A stretch of 64,000 nt of DNA, taken from NCBI GenBank assembly GCA_934045905.1, contig OW203768.1, forward strand, positions 13,792,316-13,856,315. The letters run 5' to 3'. The DNA is from Leuctra nigra. Taxonomy: Eukaryota > Arthropoda > Insecta > Plecoptera > Leuctridae. The position numbers were made by a program, and so were the translations under genes. The notes below the pieces were generated by a model. It searched no databases. It was not told the DNA's origin and saw nothing but the letters and a program-made list of their open reading frames with translations. Below are positions 37,746-51,431 of the stretch, piece after piece. Position 1 is the first letter of the stretch, and each line of letters opens with the position of its first letter.

Positions 37746-40207
37746 GTCATGTTTTACCGCGAAATTCAAACGAAAATCAATTAAACCAGACTTGCAACAT
37801 CCCGAGCGTCAATGAAAGGGCACAAAATTAAATTTCAATGAAGATCTGATTGATGTGCCTTGACGAGCTTATGTTTGATTAGCATATTTTTTTATAATCA
37901 ATCCTTCTTCCATATTTTCAATAAATATCTCAGTGTTGGAGGAATTTTAGAAGACGCGTCAATCGGTTTTCAGAGTTACACTCAAAACACTATTTTCATT
38001 GGCTAGCATTTGAAATTGTCAAATTTTAATTGTATAGTGTAAGTGCTTTTGAAGGGGGGGGGGGGGGATGATTATAAATGGGTCTAGGGCGGAAAGCTCA
38101 GCGCAATTTTACGATAATTTGGCAACTTTACGAAATGTTATACGAAATTTTGCGAAAATTGTTTGTCGTGATAAGAAATGTTGTTTTAAAATTTTTTAGT
38201 CTAGAATTATTGTTGTTAGATTTATTTTATTACTAATTTACGTATTTTATTACTATAAATTGGAAAATACTCGATGCTATTCTTAATTCTTATTAATCGA
38301 TTTTCCTAAAACCCAAGAAATTTCGTCATTTAGAAGACGAATGATAAGTTGAGAACGAATATCATATTTAATGTACTTTTTAAAAATATTTACGAAATAT
38401 TTAATTACATCTAAACCATTCTTACCTTATATCCAGTATCTGAGCCATTGTTGAAATTCAACCACTTGGATAAATATATGTAGTTGATCATAAGAGGATC
38501 GGTTTTGTCACTACCACAGCTAGATTCGCAATCACTACTGACACTACTCTCACTACTGACACTACTCTCACTACTCACACAATCACTACACATAATCACT
38601 ACAACTTCTCTTAAACGATACTCGTCAAGTCTATTAAAAGTTAGTAATTTCAGGCTGTGCTTTCGTGAACTTTGACAACTTTTCGTCGCTGAATTTACTA
38701 ATAGATGAACAAATTACTTTGTGTGAGAATTATTCGGAGCTTCTGTATGTGATGTTGTCTGGATAAAAACTATGCCAGAAGTGTACAAAGCAAAGGACAG
38801 CGACAGGGTAAGCGCCAAAGAAGAGTTTGAGTTTCTTGGAAATGACAACAGACCCTCCTAAGTGGGTGTGTTTGTCACAGGTTTGTCACTGTCACTTGGG
38901 TTAGGTCAACAGTACACTTGGTCCATGATATGTGGAAGATGTTGACCTCCCACTGAGCGAACAGCGACGCCGCCGGGGGGGGGGGGGGGGGGGGGGATGC
39001 ACACCCTCTGTCCACACAGAAATACACGGCGTTACATTTGTGCATTTGGGTAAAAGTTTCATTTAGTAATAAAATAACATTCATAGAGAATAATTATCTA
39101 ATTTTTTTAAAGAATACATCGATCCGTATCGATCAAACCTGTTTTGCTACTTCACCTGCATTTCCAGTTTTACATCTTATTCTGCACTCCATTCTACCCC
39201 CCCCCCCCCCCCGCTTTATTTTTACCCAAAAGTGTCAACTTAAAGTCACAAACATTATTTTTTAGTTTCAAAAATAAAAAATCTCGAGTGCCCTCTCGAA
39301 TAAATTACCCGACTGGCGTTCATAGAAAAAAATCCTGGCGTCGTCCCTGCACAAGCCGTGGTGCGACAAAGTGTGCTCTCCGCTTGTGTATACATAGCAG
39401 GAAAATAGAATAATATATTGGTATAAGGGAACATGTTTTTGTAGCAAAGTCAATTGTAATTAACAATTGTATATTTTATTTTATTTTCTTGGAATTTATA
39501 CAAAAATACACATGTAACACATGTACACATGTACACATGTAATATTTTGTCCGCTTCCGTGAAAGGGGATCGTCCCCCCCCCCCCCCCCCCATCGCTAAT
39601 TCACTGAATGTGGACTCCACAATTTGCCATTTGGAGTGTAGAAATATGAATTCTTTTATTGCGTTTTAATTTAAATAAAAATATGTATTTTGAAGATCCA
39701 CAAAAATATATATGCAATGAGATTCCTGATTTCAAGCTTATTCCGTTCAAATTCGAAAATTATATTCCAATAATTGACTTTATGTATTATTATTGTGTGA
39801 TTATCAATGGATTGTATAAAGCTGCTAGACCATGGGATCTCAAGTTTAGTGGATGATTGGTTATGGTCGGGGACAGCCAAAGATGAACCCACTTTAGCAT
39901 CAGGAAGGGCGGCCCATGGTAGAGCGGGTTCATCTTTGCCTGTCATCGACCGAATAGAATAGAAAGTCAGATAGTACGTAGATTCACGCGTCTCAGCTTT
40001 GGTATAAAATTAACCGATGAATGATGGTCCTTTTCATTGGGTAAAAACCAACCGAATCTTTGGCACTATCTACTCATCTTACTTTGGCACTTATCTTTCA
40101 CTGTGCACCATCACATGTGATTGATTGAGCATTCAAATCCTCTAGCGTCTCAATTTAAAACTATTCTAGTGACCAATTTCTTCAAAATTATGTAAAATAC
40201 CTAGGTA
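37746..40207. other. Gene-free stretch with G/C homopolymers
   Basis: Holds a G run at 38054-38068, an 18-bp minisatellite (CACTACTGACACTACTCT, about 38535-38590), a G run at 38975-38996, and C runs at 39199-39212 and 39576-39591. No convincing ORF. The 38411-38599 frame is minisatellite-driven. Confidence 0.5.
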
Positions 40208-40422
40208 CACCCAACAAATCATAAAACGGTATTTGATCGAAACAGATTGGCTGATGGTCAGGTTCCTTGACAATCAATCCTTGTTATTATCAATGAAATC
40301 AGAGCTCACCTACTAGAGGTATTAACGTGTTAACATATACTTCATCGGATGATGCCATCACAATTTTTTCAGACAATCTATTTCTTTCAAATACCGTTTT
40401 ATGATTTGTCGACTGTCTAGTG
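40208..40422. mobile_element. 210-bp MITE family, copy 1
   Basis: TIRs CACCCAACAAATCATAAAAC and a matching right end ...GTTTTATGATTTGTCGA, flanked by TA. It is highly similar over its whole length to 54779-54987. The terminal 7-8 bp of the right end carry a small insertion. Confidence 0.75.
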
Positions 40423-40941
40423 TACCTGGCTATAGGTAAAATAGCTCTGATATAAACCAGATGATGTGATTGGCTATATGTCCAAATGAGACCCTCGATT
40501 CTTGAAGTTTCTGTCCACAATATATTGACACTGACCAGATGCCCCCCCCCCCCTCCAACCCCTCGGCCCACCCTAAAAACTGACCCTCTCCAGAAAGACT
40601 TTTTATTCCAAGTAGCACCGTTTCTAATTTCTTTGACTCGCCACTACCGCAGGGCAGGGTTTTAAATTTCCCCATTCTCCGTCAAAAGAATTTAAATGTC
40701 CAACACTGAAGTTTAGCAATTGTGTTGTCCATAAAAGTGACAAGCTTGTAAATTCTATGGGTGCAGCTGCCGTGCACTTGCAACCTGTTGTCTTCATCCA
40801 GTTGATGCTAAGGAATGTTCATAGTTCTTTTTTCAGAAATAGAACCAACTCAAGCAGGTACAATACAATTTATGTAAGTGCAATATGTAAGTACTGTAGT
40901 ATGTACTGAAAAAATAAAAAAAACATAAAAAAAAACTTTAA

Positions 40942-40960
40942 TTTTTTTTTTTTTTTTTAT
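40942..40960 (-). repeat. Poly(T) tract, possible retroelement tail
   Basis: T run followed by ATTATTTCATAATTTTGCATAC. On the minus strand it looks like a poly(A) tail after a retroelement 3' UTR, as at 32057-32078. No coding part identified. Confidence 0.4.
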
Positions 40961-41559
40961 TATTTCATAATTTTGCATACATCCATACATTTCAAGGTTA
41001 CGTAATCAGTGTCAATATTGTGAAAAGTTAAACTTCAATTAAAATCGGTCTTATTTGTACACAGCAAAATAATAATAATAATATTATAAATTCATTTAAT
41101 TTTTTGAAAAGCGTTAAAATGCATGATGCAAATTAAAAAAAATTAATAAATGTGGACGTATAAAAAATGTTTTTAAATTCTACGTTTGAACATGTATTAT
41201 TTATCAAAATAGTTGCAATTCGATAATATTTCTTGGAAAACCGCTATGCTATCTTATTATTGATAAAATTAATTCTATTCATCATTCTGAAATATTAAGT
41301 TAAAACAAACTTTGAGACCAAGTTCTCTGATATAAGTAACTTTTAATCGTTCACGTACCATACATAAAATATAGCGAACAAGTTCACTCAAAAGTTCGGA
41401 ACAAAGGAAACACGTATTTTCTCATAGTTTCTTCGCCAATACTAAAACCATCCAATAGCTTTATTACACCGACATGACTTAATCAATACACAAAGATAAA
41501 AATGCAAACAAATCTGTAGAATTCATCATGCAAATCATCCCATAATATTTCTCATAAAT

Positions 41560-42111
41560 ATCCCTATGGCCGATGTTGCCGTAATGCGTAGCGGCGCCTG
41601 CGCACTGCCGTTCCCCCGATTAAGGGGTAGCTGAACGTGTATTGCAGTGATGCGGTACTGCCAGGAGTAGAAGGATCAATACCGCCATGCTAGACCTCCA
41701 ATAAACAGACAGTGCAGAAGACACACTTCAAAACTCGCTAGAAATACAGTTACATCGTCATTTTATCAGTGTAACATCAGTCAATTCATCAACAGCAATA
41801 AACTAATCAAATAGTTTGTCACAGATAACTAAAATCGTTACTTGAACGACAAGTGTGAATTTTTCGATGTGGAAACTATGGGCTAATGATTCGTGATACT
41901 TATTACTTAGTTTCAAGTAATTTTAGTTGATATCTTTACTGTGGATGGTAAGTTTTTGTGTAAGAAAAGTGTTGAATTCATGGGTGTGAGGAATTTGAAG
42001 TTACAAATCAGAAGATTTCCAGTGTTCTAGGTAAAAATATCTGGTCAGTCGTTGTCCAAGTTTGCAAAATTATCTTCGCAAATTTACATTCATCAACGGT
42101 TTTCAACGAGG
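41560..42111 (+). promoter_or_regulatory. Candidate promoter and 5' non-coding exon
   Basis: A local GC-richer stretch with an NRF1-like GGCGCCTGCGCACTGCCG at about 41595, then AT-rich sequence with two strong plus-strand donors: GGATG|GTAAGT at 41948 and CAACGAG|GTAAGT at 42111. It could start the plus-strand Ly6 gene 7.6 kb downstream, but no transcript evidence exists here. Confidence 0.3.
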
Positions 42112-43387
42112 TAAGTCCTTTTTCGTGATAGGAAAGTATAGAAATCGTACTTTGACTATTAATTGACGTTTAGACTTACAAAAAGCTGGTAAAAAACATG
42201 ATAATTCTCTACTTAGTTCGCTGTTGATTAGATAGTTGTAGTCAATCAAAATTAATTTAACTCTATTTTTAGCTTTCCTTTTTATAGATTACAGCGTTTG
42301 GAGGGTTATATAATAATATCACTATTGATTTTCCACCTACTACCAACTCAGTATTTGGGGGCTTCTTAAAAGACAAAGTCATGCTGTTAATTAGTATGGT
42401 AGTTATAGTTTATTAGCCTCAATTCAATGCTATTGTAAATCGCGTGCTATGTTCTACCCCTTGGTGATAGGCATCACACTACTCATAGAGGCTAGACGGG
42501 TTGCATACAAATAGCACGCAGGGGCAAGGGCGGAGAAAAATTGATTTCAGTTGCGAAATCAAATGCCAATCATTATGAAATAACTAATGATGGATACAAA
42601 TTTAGACAAGGTTGTTATACAGTAACTTCTTTCGTGTGGCGTGGAATATCTAAGTTGATAAAAATTGATTTATGTTTACTGAAGAGTTACTTCCTGTAAA
42701 TACGTTATAAAATATGTAAGGAATATTGCATAATAGTTCAAGTAGAAGGGAAAGTTTTCTGACCCCAGAATAAATGTTAATCGTGGAATAGTTCGACCTT
42801 CTAGCTTACTATTGGCTGGTTTTGTCTTAGTTTGAAGTAATTGAATGAATTTGTATCTGGCACGTAACAACGCAAATAAATAATCCGTTGTCTAGAGAAA
42901 AAATTTGACTTTCTTTGTCTCGAGATAAAGGGAATGGAATATACTAAAAAAATGTACCAATACTCGGAATATGGAAGCGTTTTACAGCTTTTGAGTTGTC
43001 AAAATACACTTAAAGGCAAAAAAGCTTATTCAATCGGTGATACGTGACTTTAAATTGCACTTTTGATAACCTTAAAGCTGCATAAACCGTAACTTTCCCA
43101 AATAATTTGAGCATTATTATGTTAATTCTATTTCCCTTTCTATTTAGCGCAGATCTATTACAGAAAGAATCATAGAGTCAGCATAGATTTAGGTTTATTT
43201 TAGAATAGTAATCTTTGGGACATAAAAATATTCTCCCTTATGCAAAAGAAGAAAACGCTCAAAAGCACAAAGCACAGAATAACGATAAAAATAAATTAAA
43301 CTAATAAAACAAATCTAACGAGAGATGTACCAACACATGATAAAGGTGATTACAAAAAATGCCTAAACTAGAAAAACTAATACTAGG
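42112..43387. other. Gene-free AT-rich stretch
   Basis: Nothing recognised beyond low-complexity sequence. Confidence 0.6.
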
Positions 43388-44626
43388 AAAACGCTCAGTG
43401 TAACGCGTTGATGAGCGAGCACGGGTACGTGCAAATTCTCGAACCGGAAATGCGTACACAACGCACAGAAAACATATACATCCATATGGAATTGATTATG
43501 ATATCAACTTAAAAGTGTATGCTTTTCATCGAAACTTTAAAATAGCATCTAAGCACCTGGTTCATAAAGCAAATCAGAATCAATTTTCAATTGGCACTGG
43601 AAAACATTCATTTCGATACTTCATTACTGACAGATATTAAAAATGTAAATAACTTCATACGTTCTTAACTGATTGGGATGAAATTTTGTAAAATAAGAGA
43701 CAATATTGGTCTTAATGATCATGCAAAATATGAGTTTGATCAGAATTATCGAAGACCGTTTTCATTTTTCAGCCTATCAGGAGATATTTATTTAAATTTT
43801 AACCAATGAATCTGAGTAACGCGTTGATGAGCGAGCACGGATACGCGCAACACCTCGAACCGAAATTCTGTCTATCGAAAATGTCATTAAAAGCCAATAA
43901 TTCTAAAATTTCGCCACAGATTTGTATAGAAATCTCAAAACATTCCTAAAATATTGGTCCAAATAACCATGCAAAGCTTTAAGTTGATCAATTGAACCTT
44001 TATGATTGAACTGTTCCGTGTTAATTTTCAAAAATCACAGGATCTCCTTCAAAAAATATACCTGAGACCACTCATATGATATAAGTGTGTCTACACAATA
44101 TCAGATCGACTGTTGAACGGTCATTATCAGTTTCATTTGCGTTTGAAAGTTTCTGCTCTAACTACCTTGCCTTGAACTGAAGAGTCGAAGTCGCCGTGAA
44201 TTTGACAGCCAACACGCTAATAGTCCGTAAAATGTCAATAACGTTTGGATTTAAACACAGATTAGTATGAAAATTGTCAAAAATGCAGATAATGTTGGAC
44301 CCAACCATCATGCGAAGTTGTAAGTTGATCGTTCAATCGGTTATAGTTTAAATTTCTAAAAACACAGGAAAGATGGTTTTAAATTTTAACCAATGGGAGG
44401 ATTTGGCTGAAACTTTGTTTGATTGGGTACAATGTTGGGGGTAATGACTTGTCAAAATTTCAATTTGATCAAAACAACCAATCGAAAGTTAATTTTTTTT
44501 AAATTTGAACCAATCAATGGATTTCAAAAAAATTAGGGTCTGCAACAATCAGAAATGTTACGTACATGTGTGCAAAATTTCAGCTCGATCGAAGAAAAAC
44601 TCTGACCTGTATATCGTCAGTAACAG

Positions 44627-44658
<32 letters not shown>

Positions 44659-44712
44659 AGAGGTCCGTGCCAAAAGAGCCAAATGGAGACGCTCGCTTCG
44701 CTCGCTCAATTA
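43388..44712 (+). repeat. Interspersed element with GCGAGCG end, copy 3 (longest)
   Basis: Starts AACGCTCAGTGTAACGCGTTGATGAGCGAGC and ends GACGCTCGCTTCGCTCGCTC after a poly(A) run of about 27 nt. The start motif recurs internally at about 43817 (GTAACGCGTTGATGAGCGAG), so the element is partly duplicated. The interior repeats 'atgcaaa.tttaagttgatc' themes. No ORF of interest. Confidence 0.65.
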
Positions 44713-45260
44713 ATTGTGATGTATACCACATTTTCCTGAGAACTGACTACAATGTCGTTTCTTAGTAATACAGGGCTGTATCTGTACCAACAATAAAAGT
44801 CAGACACATCTCTGTAATAGTCGGACAAGAGAGTTACCGAAATGCAATAATTCAGTGGACTCTTCCAGATCTCTTCTATCAAAGTGTGAAACAAAGGGAC
44901 GTGGGTTCGATTCTCATACCTCTGACATCTACATTCTCTTTCCATTACGACATTTGCATCAGCGGAATGGCTTGACTAGTTAGTGACTTGTAGTTCGCTC
45001 GCTCAGCTTATGTTTAATGGCCGACGAGTATTTTAATTGCTATCTCATGGCAAAGCAGTGGGACATCGATTCTTATAACGTAAAGAAGAACTAGTGAGGT
45101 AAATTTTTAATTAATTTAATCCATGACAGCGTCACTAGCGATAGAACTTAAAAATGAAAATATTGACAAACAGAAGGCAAAATACTAAGAATTGATCTAC
45201 GGATCATATTTTTTTCCCCGAATATCTCAACATTTCAAAATGGTCCCTAACGATACTTAC

Positions 45261-45820
45261 TTATGCCGGATTGACTCACACACTACTGATTTGAATGCCA
45301 GACTGCCTCACTGACTACTTATTTTGTACTGGATTGGTTTATTATTGTTTTGTGTGCCGGATTGACTCACACACTACTGATTTCAATGCCAGACTGCCTC
45401 ACTGACTACTTATTTTGTACTGGATTGGTTAATTATTGTTTTGTGTGCCGGATTGACTCACACACTACTGATTTCAATGCCAGACTGCCTCACTGACTAC
45501 TTATTTTGTACTGGATTGGTTTATTATTGTTTTGTGTGCCGGATTGACTCACACACTACTGATTTCAATGCCAGACTGCCTCACTGACTACTTATTTTGT
45601 ACTGGATTGGTTTATTATTGTTTTGTGTGCCGGATTGACTCACACACTACTGATTTCAATGCCAGACTGCCTCACTGACTACTTATTTTGTACTGGATTG
45701 GTTAATTATTGTTTTGTGTGCCGGATTGACTCACACACTACTGATTTCAATGCCAGACTGCCTCACTGACTACTTATTATGTACTGGATTGGTTTATTAT
45801 TGTTTTGTGAGCCGGATTTA
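45261..45820. repeat. 91-bp tandem array, six units
   Basis: GCCGGATTGACTCACACACT recurs at about 45265, 45356, 45447, 45538, 45629 and 45720, with a truncated unit at 45811. Units are nearly identical. Each holds a TGACTCA motif. Confidence 0.9.
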
Positions 45821-46805
45821 CTGCATTAATATTGATGTATGTCCATAAAACAACTAACTTCTATACTTGACTATAAAATTATACATTATAGTTCCATATG
45901 CTACTTATTTTTAATTTTCTAATTTTTATTATACTTACCTTTTCTGGTCCATCATTATAAACAAACAATATGTTGCAGTTTTTTTAAATTGTAATATATT
46001 TTTTTCTGTATATAATAACATTATGTATAAATAAAAAAATAATCAAACATATTACTAATTAGCATTAAGTTTCAATGAAACAAGTAGAGGCAAAAACCAA
46101 AAGGCAAAAAAGGCAAAAGGTAAGTCCATAAAATCATGTACAAATTATTTTTTGCCATCAAATCAAAGTAAATACTAAAAACTCGCGGAGGTAACGTAAA
46201 AGTATTTTTGTATCGTAAAGAAAACAATTTATGACACAAGACAATAATTTGCAATTGACTTCTTTGTGGTTAACTGGTTATTAAAAATTGAGTAATGTCA
46301 TTGAACGATGTCACCACTCTTTGTCATGAGGTCTGAACAAATAAAGATATTATTGAATAGGTCCTAATTTGCAGTAGCTCAGGCTGAGCCCAGCTTAGCA
46401 CATTTGCAACGAACGATTACGTGCTCTTCTACACACATTCTGTTGAGATTCAGGTCGCTTAGTGGTTGTTTTCTTTTAGGGATGAAGATTTGAAGGTCGA
46501 GGAGAGTTTGAGGCTTGAGGACAAGCTTGGTTGCGCAAGATATCATGCGCTGGGCAATACCTGTGCCAGGTTAGTAAACCAGCACTCATAACTTGTCTAA
46601 ACTTGTCAAGCATCGAGATTCAATCGTGGTCCAGTTCAGACTGTCAATCCAATCGCATGATTGAATCTCATGATTCAATCGCGGCATTTGAATCTGGCAT
46701 TATAATGTGATTGGTCTGAACTGGACACATTATTAGGTAATATAATAATCTAATAGTCAATTTCAGCACATTCTGCGCTGAGATCGTATAAATTTGCTCG
46801 ACAAA

Positions 46806-46904
46806 CGATCGACAACTCTTATGAGAGATTATCATTGACTCGACTTTGTATAGTCGATCGACTATGACGTGTCAATGTTATTCTTCCATAAGAGTTTTCG
46901 ATCG
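46806..46904. repeat. Imperfect inverted repeat with palindromic centre
   Basis: Arms 46806-46839 and 46871-46904 are imperfect reverse complements (CGATCGACAACTCTTATG / CATAAGAGTTTTCGATCG). Between them lies the palindrome ATAGTCGATCGACTAT. MITE-like; no target duplication seen. Confidence 0.6.
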
Positions 46905-47160
46905 AATGTTGACAAAAGTCAACTGTGCTGTACTGACATGAGGGCTGATCATATCCCATTCCCAAACACACAAACACAACTTCACTGACATGACATGTAA
47001 TACTAACACAATCTGTAAACATGTAGGTAGGAATGATCTTGAAATAAGTAGTCACGGATATGTACTTGGAATAAATATACGAAACGTTCCTCAACGATTA
47101 TTGTAGTTTCATAAATTACAGCAAAATGTTACAGACTTTATGAAACTGAATAGAAATCGT

Positions 47161-47576
47161 CAGGCGCGTAGGAACAACTTTCATCATGGGGGGGATTGCG
47201 ACACGCGGAGGAGGAGTCGGGGGGGGGGGGGGGCAAAGCCTACCAGTTTTAGCCCCGCATGGCGCTTTTTTACAATTTAAATCGTTTAAAAGTGATTTTG
47301 GGGCTCTAAAATGCACAAACTGAAGGAAAAAAACACTCCAATTGTTGCCCCGCAGAACATTTTTTCGAATAAAAACATTTTAAAATCGATTCTGGGATGC
47401 TAAACTGTTCAAATTACAAGAAACATCCCCGTATTCTTTCCCCGCAGGGCGATTTTTTTTTAGAATTTAATTTTTTTTTAGTGATTCTTGGACCCCTACT
47501 AAATTTATTTTGTATGGTGAATGGGGGGCCAGCCTTCTCGAGTGGGAGGGATTATCCCCCCCTTCCCACGCGCCTG
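47161..47576. mobile_element. hAT-type MITE with 8-bp target duplication
   Basis: 416 bp, ends CAGGCGCGTAGGA and TCCCACGCGCCTG. It is flanked by the perfect direct repeat GAAATCGT at 47153-47160 and 47577-47584. Eight-base duplications and CAG...CTG ends are hAT hallmarks. G- and C-runs lie just inside both ends. No transposase. Confidence 0.85.
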
Positions 47577-47954
47577 GAAATCGTAAAAATAAAACTCACA
47601 ATATTTATTTTCTTCCTCTCAAAAAATTATTTCAACGCTTTTATTCTAAAACATAGTGAGGTTCCTAATTTCATAGTTTATGAATTTATATGGAGCTTTA
47701 TCACGAGAGAAGATGAAAATATTCTACATAAAAAAGCTACATTTCTTGGTATATTATACGATTTTACAGCAAAAGTTCAACTTAACAAGTTTACCAAGCT
47801 TTAAAGTGGAGTTTGGCTAACAACATACAGTGTTTTAACGACGTGTTACCTTTCGCCCAGAAATCATGTATTTTTATGTAGATTATAATATCTCCCTTCT
47901 ATCGAGGTAAGAGTGAACTCGGAAATGGCTATTGACTGATCATATCGAGGAGCC

Positions 47955-48110
47955 CCCCCCCCCTGTCAGTAATACCACGTGACTGCAGCGATGACGTCAT
48001 GGCTTGAGTGCGGTTTGCGAGAGGATCTAGGAGACCGCGTCACTGCTTGGGCTGAGTCCAGCACCAGACTTTCAACACCAACAGAAGAGAGTCGGACCCA
48101 TTAAATCCAC
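47955..48110 (+). promoter_or_regulatory. Promoter-like segment with E-box and CRE
   Basis: CCACGTGA and ATGACGTCAT occur within 30 bp, followed by a GC-richer tract. This is a candidate start region for the plus-strand Ly6 gene. Inferred from motifs and composition. Confidence 0.3.
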
Positions 48111-49279
48111 TAGCTAAAAATACATCACCATAGAGTTATTACCCGTTTCAAGTAGCACATTTATTACACGCTTTTCACGGAAATCGAATGCATTATTATT
48201 TTATTGAATTTCTGAACTATTTTATTTATTCAATTCTCGAAGAAAAAAATTTAATTTCCTTCAAAACGAATTAAAATATTTCAAGTTCTTGATAATTTGC
48301 AAATTTTTACATACTTACAAAATTATTCTCAATTATATCAAAACTCATTTTGATATAGATTTTTATTTTATTTTAGGATAGTTATTTTTATATTCAGGAC
48401 ATCATGGGCTGTTTTATGGGTTTACAGAAAAAAGCAGAACTCAACAGAAAATAATACATTTTTTCAATACTTCTATTCATTTTGAATTATCAATATTTTT
48501 TGAAGGGAATAATTAAATTGTAATCTCTGTTTGAAATCATCTTCGCCCTCATCATCTGCCAATGTCAAAGCCTAAAACAACTTGAAATCTCATAGTTAAA
48601 CGAATTAATCACATGGGGCTGATGTTCTCTTCATGAATAGTCATCGGTTTTAAGTTTAGACAGTTTTGGCAGTCATCGAGTTAAAGTTGCTCTCAACTCA
48701 TCGTCTATTGGTTTTATTCTCTTACATTCAAACCTGTCGTGATTTCTGAACTATTCTATTCTGAAAACAAACACCGAATCATTGATTATCATTCAAGACA
48801 GACGCACGGCCGAAGCCACTTGCAAAGCGAAAACAAACCGATTTAGAAATATCCGACTCTTTCAGTTTTCAACAATCAATGTGGTCGATCCAGCACGCGA
48901 CTTCATTAAAAAGTTTTCAGTCAAAATGTGTAATCTAGCCGAAAACAAAGTTTACATTCATTATCATTTAGTTTCGTTCTCTTTTATATTCCTTCTGGTT
49001 TTATTCTATTATTATATTTATGTCAGTTTTTGATAGATTTCATACTGATGGAAAGGAAGAAATTTATACAAATATAAACCCCGTGTTTAAAGTGAGATAA
49101 TAGTTTTAATTTAAAAAGGTAAATAGAACGTTTTTCCTCATCCAAATGTGATAACAAAGCCATCAAAACGGCTAATCAACTTATGCTCGGTTTGGCCCAC
49201 TTAGGTAAGAGATCGTCGCTGTCAAAATCGTAAATAAATACACACACCAAATACTTTAAACACTTATATTTGATTTCAG

Positions 49280-49342
49280 TAATAATATTTTCTTCTGCCG
49301 TGACATTTTCTGTGGGGGAATGTTTCCCAGTTTGCTACCCCC
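49280..49342 (+). other. Candidate alternative exon of the Ly6 gene
   Basis: 63 bp bounded by a good acceptor (TTGATTTCAG) and donor (CCCCC|GTAAGT). With a 2-nt lead it reads IIFSSAVTFSVGECFPVCYP and ends in phase 1, the phase required by the Ly6 exon at 50479 and the phase of the known first exon at 49729-49816. It looks like the end of a secretory signal. No start codon is located. Confidence 0.35.
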
Positions 49343-49728
49343 GTAAGTATCTGTGTTCAACCCTCAATATCCCTTAAATACTGTACAGTCATCCAAATTA
49401 TAATTATAAGATGCATAATTGTCATATTTGCGCAGGTACAAATATAAAATACATTAATCTAGAAATCATAATTATTAAATTTCGGAATGTTTTTAAAACT
49501 AACTTACTGTCAAATGTGATAACAATTTGTACAAATATGACTGCAATGCAACACGATCCAAAAACACTTTTTAGCATTCATTATCTAAAATTAGACACAA
49601 ATTTATTTAATCTAATACCTACCACATCCTGATAAGCTGCCTGCAATGACATAATAACACTTTAGCAGACACAATTGGCATTAACACAAGAGCTCCATCT
49701 AGTACTATGATATTAACGCAAGTAGCAA

Positions 49729-51431
<1,703 letters not shown>

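Noticed and set aside
38411..38599. Ser-rich 62-residue ORF
   Set aside because: Encoded by an 18-bp minisatellite.
45261..45820. CRISPR-like array
   Set aside because: The 91-bp units are contiguous and identical, with no short repeats separated by unique spacers, in a eukaryotic genome.
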